A DNA stretch of 32,304 nt, taken from Bacteroidales bacterium (GTDB lineage Bacteria > Bacteroidota > Bacteroidia > Bacteroidales > F082). Numbering within the stretch: the first letter of the stretch is position 1; each line of letters opens with the position of its first letter. Below are positions 22,431-30,918 of the stretch, in pieces. A model generated the notes under the pieces. The model did no database searches, was not told the DNA's origin, and saw only the letters and a program-made list of their open reading frames with translations. Both the position numbers and the translations under genes were made by a program. The stretch lies in contig JAILBC010000020.1 in assembly GCA_024681295.1 (NCBI GenBank), forward strand, positions 1-32,304. Direction: 5' to 3'.

Positions 22431-25400
22431 CTATTCCACCTTGTAATGCCCCAAATAAACCAATCCTTGGTTGCCGTCGATGGCAATCTTGTCGCCCATG
22501 TGGAGGGGATGGCCGTTGATGGCGCCGAACTCATCGTCGATGTCGACGTCGAGGCCGTCGCAGTTCACCACGCAGACCTTGCCAAGGCGCACTGCCGTGA
22601 CAGCAGCATGCGAAGTGGCGCCACCGCGAGCGGTGAGCAGACCGTCGCAGTCGAAGATCATGCCGATGTCGTCAGGCACCGTGTCGGGACGGACCAAGAT
22701 GACATTATCGTCAGGACACTTCTCGCGGAGCTCCTTGATCTGCTGGGCGTTGAAGGCCGCCAATCCATTCATAGCGCCACCACCGATGCCGATGCCGTGG
22801 CCAACGGAAAGTTGAAAACGGAGAGTGGAAAGTGGAAAGATAAATGAACTTTCCGTTTTCCGTTTTCCGTTCTCCGTTGTCTTTAGGTCTTGGTCGCGGG
22901 TCTGAAGAATATAGAAATCATCGGGGTTATCGCTCTCGAAGGTGAATTCAATCTCTTGGGGGCTGTAGCCCAGTTCTTCGGTGAGTTTCACGGCGGTGTT
23001 GTAAATCTTCTTGTACATGTCGGGCAACATGGTCTGCATGGAGGGGCCTTCGAGACCTGCTGCTTTGCGTTGGGTCTCCCCTATCGGCAGCGGTTTCACA
23101 AGGCCGCCCACGATGTCCTCGCCCTGGCTGCGCATGGTGAAGTCGCCATAGAGGTGTACGCCAGGCCGTTCACGGTTGGGGTTCTGAGTGAACACCACGC
23201 CAGTGCCAGAGGTGGCGCTGCGGTTGCCGAAGATCATCTGCTGTACGATGACGGCCGTTCCCCAGTTCTCGGAAATGCCAAGGTGACGACGGTAAGCCAG
23301 GGCACGTTCCGAGTTCCATGAGTCGATGACCATATTGACGCACTCGATGAGTTGTTTGAAAGAGTCTTGTTCGAAGACCACACCGTGATCATCAAGGATG
23401 CGTTTGTAAGCCATGGCAATCTCGCGCATCTGGTCAGCGCTAAAGTCGGCTTTCATCAATACGTTGGTCCGCTGCTTATAGGCGTTGATCTCGTCATCAA
23501 ACACATCACGTTCGATGCCTTTGGCCATGCCCCAACTTTGAAGGAGACGGCGGTACGAGTCCCAGATGGCCCATCCCTTGTCGGAATCCTGGGCCACAGT
23601 CTCGGCAATCTCGTCGTTGAGGCCGACATTCAAAAGGGTGTCCATAGCACCTGGCATGGAGATGGCCGTACCTGAACGCACCGAAAGCAGCAGTGGACGC
23701 TGGGGATCACCGAATTTCAGCTTGGTGATGTCCTCCAGTCCATCGATGAACTTGCGGATCATGCCGTGAATCTCGGAGCGCAGTTCGGGGATGGTGTTGA
23801 TGGTCTCGTTACGGCGGAAGGTCTCAGTGGTGATGACAAAACCAGGAGGTACTGGAAGTCCGTTCAGGTAGAGGTTCTTCAGGTGGTAGGCCTTGTTTCC
23901 GATAAACACCTGGTTGTCCATCTTGGGTGTGGGGGTCCAGAAGGGGCTGATGAGCATCTCAGAGTTGTAGGTCATGATGTCGCGGATCAGTTTCTCGTCG
24001 AGGTCGGCAGCCATCCCTCTTAACGACTTCAGGATACGGGCGATGAAATTGTCGAGGGGCTGCATCAGGAAGGCGTCCGACAGCAGGTCACGGTGGAACT
24101 CTTCGGATTTACGGCTTATCAAGGCGGCGGTCTCACGTTCGTCAAGCTTGCCTTCGGGGTCGAAGAGTTGCGGGACGATGACCTTGAGGGGATATTCGTA
24201 AGACTTCAGGAAGTAGCTGATGACGATGCGTTTCACGTCTTCCGAGATAAACTGGAAGATGTTGATATACTGATCGAACGAGAAGCTTCGTGAGGTCAGT
24301 GAGTACTTGAGCATCTGTAGTTTGGCGTTGAGGCCTTGGTTGGTGATGCCGTCGAGTTCGAGACCTTCGCGGAAGTATTCGAGGATGTCGTAGATGACTT
24401 CAAGCGTGCGAGCAGAGATGTATTCGAGGTTGATGCTCTGAACCACCTGTTCCATGAGTTGGGTAGCTACACGTTCAAGGCGGAAGGTCAAGCCCATGGC
24501 CTCGAATTTGTTCTCGCGGTAGGTGCCATACATCGAGGGGATGCCGATGGCGATATGGCGTTTGTGGTAGATATTCTCCCAGCCTTCGCTCTCTTCGGGA
24601 TTGAAAATCACCGATTTCAATTTCTCCATGAAGGCATAGATGAGCTTCAGCGACTTGCCCACCTCCTTGTTTTTATAGGCTTTCTCAAACTCGTCAATGT
24701 CTTTGTCAGCGATGAAGGGATAGTTGCGCAGCGAGCTGAAAATGTTGACCGACTCGAAGGAGTATTTCTCGCGCAGGAAGGCGTAGAGATCCTTGATATC
24801 CATGAGTCGTGCGTGTTCGCGGTCGCCGATGGTTTGGTCAATACCCAGTTTCTCCACGGCACGATGGATGAGTTTGTCGAAGTCGTCGCGTGAAAGCATG
24901 AGCAGGTCCTCGGGGTCGAGACAACTGGTCTCGCACATGGCCACGGTAATCTCATGCACGTAAGTGAACCATTCGCTATTGACGTCGATGCTGTCGTATA
25001 CGTTGTTGGGAAGGATGGCTCGGAGATCCTCTTTGACGCCATCGCACCAAAACTTATATACGTTAAGCGTTAACCCTATAAGTGTATTGTTACTTTCAGT
25101 ATGTACTTGTTTTCTGAGGAAATGAACCAGTTTATCTTCGCGGCCTGAGATTTCGTCCATATTGGTGGTGACATTGCGAATCTCGCCTTCGGCGCCGATT
25201 TCGTTGAAATAAACCGGGAAGATGCGGGTGAGCTGTTTCACCTTCTTATAATAGGGACTGATGTTCGAGTTGAGAATCTTGGTAATCTCGCGTTGGAAGA
25301 GGTCCGTGTCGCTAAGGAAGATACCTCCTAGTTTGAGGTTGACGATGAGGGAGGAGAGCAGTTTCTCCATGGGGTATTTGGAGTGTTCGATGAGTTCGAG

Positions 25401-26543
25401 CCACACGCGGATGTTTTTCAGGTGGTTCTCGTCCACCGAGAGTTGCCAGTCCTCGTTGACGAACACTTTGCCTGGGGTGACGAAGCCGAAGTTGATGAGT
25501 TTCTTCTCGAAGTAGTTGACAATGTCGCGTTGTTCGGTTTGGTCAATGTCGATGATCTTCAGGCCCAGGGTCAGCTGGAAATCGAGCACGGCCGACATGT
25601 AGTCGCCGCGGAGTTCTTGGGCGAGATCGAAAATGGTGTCGATGAAAGGCTCGATATCTTCTTGGGGCATTTCGTCGACAGCGTCGCGGAGCATGCGGTT
25701 CATGTTCCAGATGAGGCGTTCACGCTGGCTCTCCATCCCCGGGAGGTGGAGCAGGTAGAACACGTAGTGGAACTTGGTGATGAAATGAGGGAAGGTCTCT
25801 TCCGATTTCGTGAAACGAGCGGCGATTTGGTCGAATACCGGCATGTTGGAGAGTCTCTCCCAGGTATCGGCATTTTCCAAGTCGTTATTGAGTTGGTTGA
25901 AATAGGGCTCGCCGATGGAGTCCTTGATGGCTTTGGCCTCATCGGGTTGAACAAGAGCGGCTTTTTCGGTAAGCCATTGTTCCACTAGGGTAGTGTCGCG
26001 CCAGTAGCGGTAGGTTTCTTGGAGGATGGTCTTTGTCAAGCTCATTGCCTTAGGGCCGTATTGCTCGTCGTGGGCCAGTTTGTCCAGATAGCGAATGGCG
26101 TATTTTGAGGCCAGGATGTAGCAGTCTCGGTTGTCGTCGAAGCGTTCTTCAAGAACGTCGAAAACAGCGTCGAGGAGTACTTTCTTGGTAGCAAATTCAA
26201 GGAGGGTGTTAACAATATTGAGCCTTAGCTTTTTTGAGACTTCTGGTCTCAGAAGGCTACGCATCATCTCAATGGGGACAAGCAAAGCATCGGCGGGAAT
26301 GTCATCGCGGGTGTAGAACCAGAAATCGTCGATCAGGATCTTACGGAGTTCCTCGGTGACGAACGTGTGGTTCGACATCGGGTGGTGGAATTCGGTGATG
26401 CACTCCTTGGCTCTTTTGTTGATTCCGAAATATTTGACAGAGAGGTTGATGAACTCTTGATGTATTTCGGGGATGAAGATGTTTTTGTATCGGGTCTGCT
26501 CGAGGTTGGCCTCAAGGGCTTGTGATTTAAAAGGTTCGGACAT
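22431..26543 (-). CDS. Giant PEP/pyruvate-dikinase-like protein (ATP-grasp and swivelling His domain, no TIM barrel)
   Basis: 1370 residues. Residues 1 to about 870 are a large, mostly helical region of unknown function. A PPDK-type nucleotide-binding domain begins near 873: NKAYHLKNLYLNGLPVPPGF, SVRSGTAISMPGAMDTLLNV, TQNPNRERPG and GEDIVGG, ending DDFYILQTRDQD. A swivelling phosphohistidine domain holds TARGGATSHAAVTA (His near 1310). The C-terminal PEP/pyruvate TIM barrel of true PPDK and PEP synthase is absent, so the acceptor reaction is unclear. It could phosphorylate a protein or another substrate. Between the two domains, residues about 1221-1246 are encoded by a heptad element. The ATG lies 4 bases after the hipA stop and no promoter box is visible, so it may be transcribed with hipBA. 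Confidence 0.85.
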   Translation of the reverse strand: MSEPFKSQALEANLEQTRYKNIFIPEIHQEFINLSVKYFGINKRAKECITEFHHPMSNHTFVTEELRKILIDDFWFYTRDDIPADALLVPIEMMRSLLRPEVSKKLRLNIVNTLLEFATKKVLLDAVFDVLEERFDDNRDCYILASKYAIRYLDKLAHDEQYGPKAMSLTKTILQETYRYWRDTTLVEQWLTEKAALVQPDEAKAIKDSIGEPYFNQLNNDLENADTWERLSNMPVFDQIAARFTKSEETFPHFITKFHYVFYLLHLPGMESQRERLIWNMNRMLRDAVDEMPQEDIEPFIDTIFDLAQELRGDYMSAVLDFQLTLGLKIIDIDQTEQRDIVNYFEKKLINFGFVTPGKVFVNEDWQLSVDENHLKNIRVWLELIEHSKYPMEKLLSSLIVNLKLGGIFLSDTDLFQREITKILNSNISPYYKKVKQLTRIFPVYFNEIGAEGEIRNVTTNMDEISGREDKLVHFLRKQVHTESNNTLIGLTLNVYKFWCDGVKEDLRAILPNNVYDSIDVNSEWFTYVHEITVAMCETSCLDPEDLLMLSRDDFDKLIHRAVEKLGIDQTIGDREHARLMDIKDLYAFLREKYSFESVNIFSSLRNYPFIADKDIDEFEKAYKNKEVGKSLKLIYAFMEKLKSVIFNPEESEGWENIYHKRHIAIGIPSMYGTYRENKFEAMGLTFRLERVATQLMEQVVQSINLEYISARTLEVIYDILEYFREGLELDGITNQGLNAKLQMLKYSLTSRSFSFDQYINIFQFISEDVKRIVISYFLKSYEYPLKVIVPQLFDPEGKLDERETAALISRKSEEFHRDLLSDAFLMQPLDNFIARILKSLRGMAADLDEKLIRDIMTYNSEMLISPFWTPTPKMDNQVFIGNKAYHLKNLYLNGLPVPPGFVITTETFRRNETINTIPELRSEIHGMIRKFIDGLEDITKLKFGDPQRPLLLSVRSGTAISMPGAMDTLLNVGLNDEIAETVAQDSDKGWAIWDSYRRLLQSWGMAKGIERDVFDDEINAYKQRTNVLMKADFSADQMREIAMAYKRILDDHGVVFEQDSFKQLIECVNMVIDSWNSERALAYRRHLGISENWGTAVIVQQMIFGNRSATSGTGVVFTQNPNRERPGVHLYGDFTMRSQGEDIVGGLVKPLPIGETQRKAAGLEGPSMQTMLPDMYKKIYNTAVKLTEELGYSPQEIEFTFESDNPDDFYILQTRDQDLKTTENGKRKTESSFIFPLSTLRFQLSVGHGIGIGGGAMNGLAAFNAQQIKELREKCPDDNVILVRPDTVPDDIGMIFDCDGLLTARGGATSHAAVTAVRLGKVCVVNCDGLDVDIDDEFGAINGHPLHMGDKIAIDGNQGLVYLGHYKVE
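22806..22876. repeat. Compound heptad element inside the PPDK-like gene
   Basis: Five purine-rich units (GGAAAGT, TGAAAAC, GGAGAGT, GGAAAGT, GGAAAGA; 22806-22840), an 8-base spacer, then four pyrimidine-rich units (CTTTCCG, TTTTCCG twice, TTCTCCG; 22849-22876). The halves are roughly inverted copies, so the element can fold as a long imperfect hairpin. It is read in frame and adds ENGKRKTESSFIFPLSTLRF and flanking residues. Confidence 0.88.
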
Positions 26544-26547
26544 GGTA

Positions 26548-27651
26548 TTATTGATATTCTTTTGACATTATTTCTTTACAATTTTCTCGGACGAAGTCGA
26601 TGATCTCCAATCCGCGTTTTTTTGATATTCTGATATCCTCGCCCACTGCCAGCATGTCATTTACGGTAGGTTTGCCGTTGCCGTTCACCGAGGTGGCATG
26701 TTCGCCATGGTAGCCTTCGGGTAGCGGAGTGAGGTCATAAGCCGGAGCCATCTTCCAGCGTCCGTCACGGCAGATGAAGCTGAAGTTTTTGGCATGGTCA
26801 TCCTTATTGTCAGTGAACACGTTGAATGCCATAAGGCGGAACATGGCCTCCACTTGTTTGGGCTCCTGTGTTAGATAACCAGTGAGGTGAAGCAACGTCT
26901 TATAGTCGAGTTTGGGAAAATCTATCGACTCGTTCAAGAGTGCGCCTGCGGTAGCCACATGGAGACGTTCTCCATCGGCTAGGTCGAAACGGCGCGAAGC
27001 GAAATATTTTCCTTCCATCAGCTTGAAATCGGGTACTTCGATGCCGCAACGACGGGCGGTTTCATTATAGTGGAACTCTGTCGCTCCGAAGTCCTTGGGG
27101 TCGTAGGTATGGCGAAACTTCACCAACCAGTCACCTTCCTCATCGTGGTAGAGACATTTTGGGCGGCATCCGCAAGAGTTGCCGCTCCGATAATAAAGTG
27201 CGGCGGCATCGTTCTCGTTTCGTTCCGACAGCACTTCCAATGCCATCTCTTGAATACGGTCGAGCGCAATGACTTCCGAGGAGGGCTCCATCTTGGTTTC
27301 CGGCTCGTAGCATAAAGCGCCCATCCCCGATTCGCCCACAATGCTTAGGCGTTGCAAGGGCCTCAAACCCAACTCGTCAATCCCCTGCTGACGGAGCATC
27401 CTGTTAAGGAGGTATCGTCCGTAGCCATCGGGGAGGCTATCCTCGAAGATGCCGAAATTGCCCCAAAAAGGGCGTTCGGGGGCGATGAACATTTCAGACT
27501 TCAAAGGCAAATCCAGGGGAGAGATCGAGAAGCCCGCCGCCAGCCATTCCTTGTCGTAATGGAACACGCAGCGTTTTCCATCGGGTGTTTGGGTCAACTC
27601 GCCGACAGTCTTCCCATGATATTTGACGAATATCTTACTGATTGAATTCAT
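26548..27651 (-). CDS. hipA: HipA-family Ser/Thr kinase toxin
   Basis: 367 residues from ATG 27651, chosen because a strong purine-rich site GGGGGAG lies two bases before it and it overlaps hipB by only 17 bases; the longer start at 27726 would overlap by 92. The HipA N-terminal domain includes SPLDLPLKSEMF and FGIFEDSLPDGYGRYLLNRM. SIVGESGMGALCYEPE follows. SGNSCGCRPK (156-165) corresponds to the loop with the autophosphorylated serine (S159 here). The catalytic segment is NKDDHAKNF (D284, H286, N289) and the metal motif is APAYDLTP (D306). Known HipA kinases inactivate tRNA synthetases and cause persistence; the target here is unknown. The PPDK-like gene follows after 4 bases. Confidence 0.9.
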   Translation of the reverse strand: MNSISKIFVKYHGKTVGELTQTPDGKRCVFHYDKEWLAAGFSISPLDLPLKSEMFIAPERPFWGNFGIFEDSLPDGYGRYLLNRMLRQQGIDELGLRPLQRLSIVGESGMGALCYEPETKMEPSSEVIALDRIQEMALEVLSERNENDAAALYYRSGNSCGCRPKCLYHDEEGDWLVKFRHTYDPKDFGATEFHYNETARRCGIEVPDFKLMEGKYFASRRFDLADGERLHVATAGALLNESIDFPKLDYKTLLHLTGYLTQEPKQVEAMFRLMAFNVFTDNKDDHAKNFSFICRDGRWKMAPAYDLTPLPEGYHGEHATSVNGNGKPTVNDMLAVGEDIRISKKRGLEIIDFVRENCKEIMSKEYQ

Positions 27652-27961
27652 TTCTCCCCCGTTTTCTGCCCTTGTTTCTGTTGATGGTGTCGAGTTCCTC
27701 CATAGTGGAATACACAGGTTCGGCAAGCAGCGATTTCAGTTCATCCGTATAACCCAAAGCCTTTGCCAAGGCAAGGAATCCCACCAGCGAGATACAATGA
27801 TGCTGCTCAAACTTGGCGATCGTAGGCACGGGCACTCCGCTCATCATTGACAGGGCTGCACGCGACAGGCCCTTCTCCAGCCTACGTCGTTTCACATTCC
27901 CGGCCAGCCTCACGGCCAAGTCATCCGCCGAGTCCATATTGAAATCATACAGCAAAGGCAT
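27635..27961 (-). CDS. hipB: HipB-like XRE-family antitoxin
   Basis: 108 residues with a lambda-repressor-type HTH: LAGNVKRRRLEKGLSRAALS, SGVPVPTIAKFEQ, LVGFLALAKALGYTDEL (about 18-75). A basic C-terminal tail (RNKGRKRGRNEFNQ) follows. A start at MDSADD (27937) is possible. It overlaps hipA and is expected to neutralise the toxin and repress the operon. A -7 box is at 27989-27996, and copies of ATTGTAT in the leader and promoter could be its operators. Confidence 0.88.
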   Translation of the reverse strand: MPLLYDFNMDSADDLAVRLAGNVKRRRLEKGLSRAALSMMSGVPVPTIAKFEQHHCISLVGFLALAKALGYTDELKSLLAEPVYSTMEELDTINRNKGRKRGRNEFNQ

Positions 27962-27964
27962 ACT

Positions 27965-28071
27965 ATTGTATCTCTAAACTTTGGAAAGCAAAGATAAAAA
28001 ATATTATTGTATTTGATTGCGAAGATAAGATTTTTTTTGACATTGTGGTTTTTTACCATAAGAAATTGTAT
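27965..28071. promoter_or_regulatory. Three ATTGTAT copies between hipB and gapA
   Basis: ATTGTAT occurs at 27965-27971, 28006-28012 and 28065-28071. The first lies in the hipB leader, the second upstream of its -7 box and the third overlaps the gapA -7 box. These are candidate HipB operator half-sites. The region is AT-rich, so chance is not excluded. Confidence 0.3.
27989..27996 (-). promoter_or_regulatory. -7 box for hipBA
   Basis: Minus-strand TATCTTTG fits TAnnTTTG, 27 bases before the hipB ATG. No clear -33 element is seen. Confidence 0.55.
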
Positions 28072-28076
28072 CTTTG
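28069..28076 (+). promoter_or_regulatory. -7 box for gapA
   Basis: TATCTTTG fits TAnnTTTG, 45 bases before the gapA ATG. Candidate upstream TTG at 28043-28045. Confidence 0.6.
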
Positions 28077-28121
28077 CATTTTGATTTAAATTTGAATAAT
28101 CTTTAAAACAATTAGCATCCA

Positions 28122-29129
28122 ATGGAAAAGATTAAAGTAGGTATCAATGGTTTCGGCCGTATTGGCCGTAACGTGTTCCGCATCATTTGCGAACGTCCGA
28201 ATCTGGAAATCGTGGGCGTCAACGACCTGACGAGCACCAAGGTGCTGGCCCACCTGTTGAAATACGACTCCACCCAAGGCAAGTTCCCTGGCACGGTGGA
28301 ATATGACGAGACTGCGTTGATTGTCAATGGCCAGCGCATCCCAGTCACCGCTGAGCGTTCACCGCTGAACATCAAGTGGGGCAAGACCCCCGACGTTGTG
28401 GTTGAGTCAACTGGTGTGTTCCGTACCAAGGACGGCACCAAAGGCGGCTATGGCGACCACCTGAAGAACGGCGCCAAGAAGGTCATCCTCTCCTGCCCTT
28501 CGAAGGATGCCATCGACGCCACCATCGTGGTCGGTGTGAATAACCACGAACTCACTGACGAGATCGAGTGCGTGAGCAACGCCTCCTGCACCACCAACTG
28601 CCTAGCTCCCGTGGCCAAGGTGTTGAACGACCGTTTCGGCATCGAGCAGGGTTACATCACCACCATCCACAGCTACACCAACGACCAGGTGATCCTCGAC
28701 GGTCCGCACAGCGACCTTCGTCGTGCCCGTTCCGCCGGCTTGTCGCAGATTCCCACCACCACTGGCGCCGCCAAGGCCGTGGGTATTGTTATCCCTGACC
28801 TCAACGGCAAACTCGACGGTATCGCTGTCCGCGTCCCCACCCCGACCGGTTCATTGGTTGACCTCGTCTGCACATTGAAGACCGAAGCCACCAAGGAAGA
28901 GATCAACGCCGCCATGAAGGAAGCCGCCGAAGGCCCGATGAAGGGTGTGCTTGAATACACTGAAGACCCGATCGTGAGCTGCGACATCATCCACAACCCC
29001 CACAGCAGTGTGTTCGATGCCCAGAGCACCATGGTGATGGGCAAGATGGTGAAGATCATGTCGTGGTACGATAATGAATGGGGTTACTCCAACAGAATGG
29101 TGGACCTGATTGAGATGATGAAGTATTAA
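28122..29129 (+). CDS. gapA: Type I glyceraldehyde-3-phosphate dehydrogenase
   Basis: 335 residues. NAD-binding INGFGRIGRNVFR (8-20), with Asp35 in VNDL pointing to NAD rather than NADP. The catalytic segment is SNASCTTNCLAPVAKVL (Cys156) and the catalytic His is in TTIHSYTNDQ. The C-terminal SWYDNEWGYSNRMVDL is typical. It converts glyceraldehyde 3-phosphate to 1,3-bisphosphoglycerate in glycolysis. Codon use is strongly biased to C-ending codons, as expected of a highly expressed gene. A heptad repeat and a terminator follow. Confidence 0.97.
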   Translation: MEKIKVGINGFGRIGRNVFRIICERPNLEIVGVNDLTSTKVLAHLLKYDSTQGKFPGTVEYDETALIVNGQRIPVTAERSPLNIKWGKTPDVVVESTGVFRTKDGTKGGYGDHLKNGAKKVILSCPSKDAIDATIVVGVNNHELTDEIECVSNASCTTNCLAPVAKVLNDRFGIEQGYITTIHSYTNDQVILDGPHSDLRRARSAGLSQIPTTTGAAKAVGIVIPDLNGKLDGIAVRVPTPTGSLVDLVCTLKTEATKEEINAAMKEAAEGPMKGVLEYTEDPIVSCDIIHNPHSSVFDAQSTMVMGKMVKIMSWYDNEWGYSNRMVDLIEMMKY

Positions 29130-29136
29130 AGAAGAC

Positions 29137-29162
29137 AGAAGTAAGAAGTAAGAAGTAAGAAG
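29137..29162. repeat. Heptanucleotide tandem repeat, AGAAGTA x 3.7
   Basis: Three perfect AGAAGTA units plus five bases, between the gapA stop and its terminator, touching the left arm of the hairpin. On the minus strand the unit is TCTTACT, fitting TCTNAMY. Confidence 0.85.
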
Positions 29163-29183
29163 GGACGGCTACGGCTGTCCTTT
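29160..29183 (+). terminator. gapA terminator hairpin with cUACGg tetraloop
   Basis: A ten-base-pair stem (two G-U pairs), AAGGGACGGC and GCTGTCCTTT, closes on the loop TACG, giving the very stable UNCG class. The T-run after it is short and interrupted. It lies 30 bases after the gapA stop. Confidence 0.7.
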
Positions 29184-29203
29184 CTTTGGTTAAAAAAACG
29201 GTT

Positions 29204-29881
29204 ATGAAAAAACTATTCATCTTAAGTTTATTAGTCACAATGTCATTATTTGGTTTTGCACAGAAAGATTGGTTCGGGTTTAACCGATATCAGGCTGACA
29301 ATGAAAGGATTATCTCTAACGAAGACTACCCTGAAGTAGTCTTCATGGGGAATTCCATTACCGACAACTGGGCTTATTTCCATCCCGACTTTTTTAGCGA
29401 GAACCACTTCTGCGGAAGGGGTATCGGTGGTCAGACCTCTGCCCAGATGCTGGTGCGGTTCACTGCCGACGCCATCAACCTCCATCCGAAGGCCGTGGTC
29501 ATCATGGCGGGCACCAATGACGTGGCCCACAACGACTACTACGTTGAGTTTGACCATGTTGTGGAAAACATCGTGGCCATGTGCGACCTTGCCAAGGCCC
29601 ACAGCATCATCCCCATTATCTGCTCCATCCCGCCTTGTTCCAAGTTTCCTTGGAGACCAGAGATTGATAATCCCGGTCAGACCATCGTAGATCTCAACAA
29701 GATTCTTAAGGACTACGCTGATGCGAATGGCATCGTCTACGTCGATTTCCACGCGGCCTTTGCCGATGAGAACCTCGGACTCCCGAAGTCATTTAGTGAT
29801 GACGGCTGCCATCCCAACCCCGAGAGTTACTTCCCCATGGAGGAGATGGTGTTGGAGACTATCGAACAGGTTTTGAAATAA
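29204..29881 (+). CDS. Secreted SGNH/GDSL-family esterase or lipase
   Basis: 225 residues from ATG 29204; a TTG at 29186 would only add residues in front of the signal peptide MKKLFILSLLVTMSLFGFA. SGNH blocks are in order: FMGNSITDNW (catalytic Ser), RGIGGQTS (Gly), GTNDV (Asn) and DDGCHPN (Asp and His). Such enzymes remove acetyl or acyl groups from glycans or lipids; the PAF-acetylhydrolase-like branch of secreted Bacteroidota proteins is the closest guess. It follows gapA after its terminator and converges with the acyltransferase gene 9 bases away. Confidence 0.9.
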   Translation: MKKLFILSLLVTMSLFGFAQKDWFGFNRYQADNERIISNEDYPEVVFMGNSITDNWAYFHPDFFSENHFCGRGIGGQTSAQMLVRFTADAINLHPKAVVIMAGTNDVAHNDYYVEFDHVVENIVAMCDLAKAHSIIPIICSIPPCSKFPWRPEIDNPGQTIVDLNKILKDYADANGIVYVDFHAAFADENLGLPKSFSDDGCHPNPESYFPMEEMVLETIEQVLK

Positions 29882-29890
29882 GCCCCTTTT

Positions 29891-30910
29891 TTATGGGATC
29901 AAGATTTTGTTCACGAAAGGTATTTTTCGGATCAGTTTCGTTGTGTAAAGACTCAAAACGAAAACAGCAATACAGATCAAAGGCAGCATGAACGCTTGAT
30001 TGAACACGTTCCGGACGATCTCTTTGTTAAGCACCATCAGCCACAAATCATGGGTCAGATAAATGCCGAACAAGTCGTGCCTCACATAGTCAACCAAACG
30101 ATAGGTCTTGGATCCCCGACCGGCCGTCCTCTCTTTTACGAAGACAAACAACGCGGCCGCCATCATCATCACGTGAACGCTTAGGTAGGTATAGAACTTT
30201 TCGTCAAATGCACCTTTGGAAAGCGACAATCCGATACTACCGCCGATAGTGGCAAGTGCACTCACCATCCCTAGGATATAGATTACCCATCTTTGCCCCG
30301 TGGTGGTCTCAAGGGATGAAAGATAGTAACCCAAAAGAAAGTATCCGGCATACCCGACTAGGGTATTCATAGCAAACAATGGAGCGATCTGCTTGATCTC
30401 GTCGACAAAAACGAAACTGCCTGCGAGATAACACAACCAGATCAGCAGGGCATAACGCAACAGTTTCCTGTCCGATGCAATGGGGCGCAACAGGGGGATG
30501 AGCAGATACACGCCACAAAGCATGGGAAGAAACCACAGATGGTAATGGGGAGTAAGCCATTCAACCTGAAACGGCTCCTTTTTGATTACATACCACACCA
30601 ACACAATGGCCAGGGCATAGATCAACCACCAGGAAACGTAAGCCAACAAAAGACGGGGGACTTTTCTTTTCAGCACCGTTTTAGTCGTGATCTGCTTTTG
30701 TGGATTCAGGTACAAAGCCCCGCTAATCATCACAAAAACCGGCACTGCCCAACGCACCAGACTGCCACCCACCACGGCGACATACCAGTTGTATTGCCCA
30801 AACGACAACGGCAACCCGTCCGCCACCACATGGATGAAGATCACCGCAAGGGTCGCGACGAGGCGGAGGATGTCGAGATAGGCGATACGCTGTGTGTTGT
30901 TGTCAGGCAT
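29891..30910 (-). CDS. Acyltransferase family 3 (OafA/WecH-like) membrane protein
   Basis: 339 residues with about ten transmembrane helices. The family opening RIAYLDILRLVATLAVIFIH (with the conserved R-x4-D and catalytic His of IHV) is at 8-27. HLWFLPMLCGVYLLIP and YAGYFLLGYYLSS are typical later motifs. Such enzymes O- or N-acetylate surface glycans using acetyl-CoA. There is no SGNH domain in this chain, though a separate SGNH esterase is encoded next door on the other strand. It begins 8 bases after the T9SS-type gene, so it is probably co-transcribed with it. Confidence 0.9.
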   Translation of the reverse strand: MPDNNTQRIAYLDILRLVATLAVIFIHVVADGLPLSFGQYNWYVAVVGGSLVRWAVPVFVMISGALYLNPQKQITTKTVLKRKVPRLLLAYVSWWLIYALAIVLVWYVIKKEPFQVEWLTPHYHLWFLPMLCGVYLLIPLLRPIASDRKLLRYALLIWLCYLAGSFVFVDEIKQIAPLFAMNTLVGYAGYFLLGYYLSSLETTTGQRWVIYILGMVSALATIGGSIGLSLSKGAFDEKFYTYLSVHVMMMAAALFVFVKERTAGRGSKTYRLVDYVRHDLFGIYLTHDLWLMVLNKEIVRNVFNQAFMLPLICIAVFVLSLYTTKLIRKIPFVNKILIP

Positions 30911-30918
30911 TTCAAAAC

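Noticed and set aside
22431-23930. True pyruvate phosphate dikinase or PEP synthase
   Set aside because: The C-terminal PEP/pyruvate TIM barrel is absent; the protein ends after the phosphohistidine domain.
27652-27726. Longer hipA start at 27726
   Set aside because: It would overlap hipB by 92 bases and adds residues not like HipA; ATG 27651 has a purine-rich ribosome site directly upstream.
29882-29890. Terminator between the GDSL and acyltransferase genes
   Set aside because: Only a weak CCC/GGG pairing around a T-run can be drawn; not enough to call.
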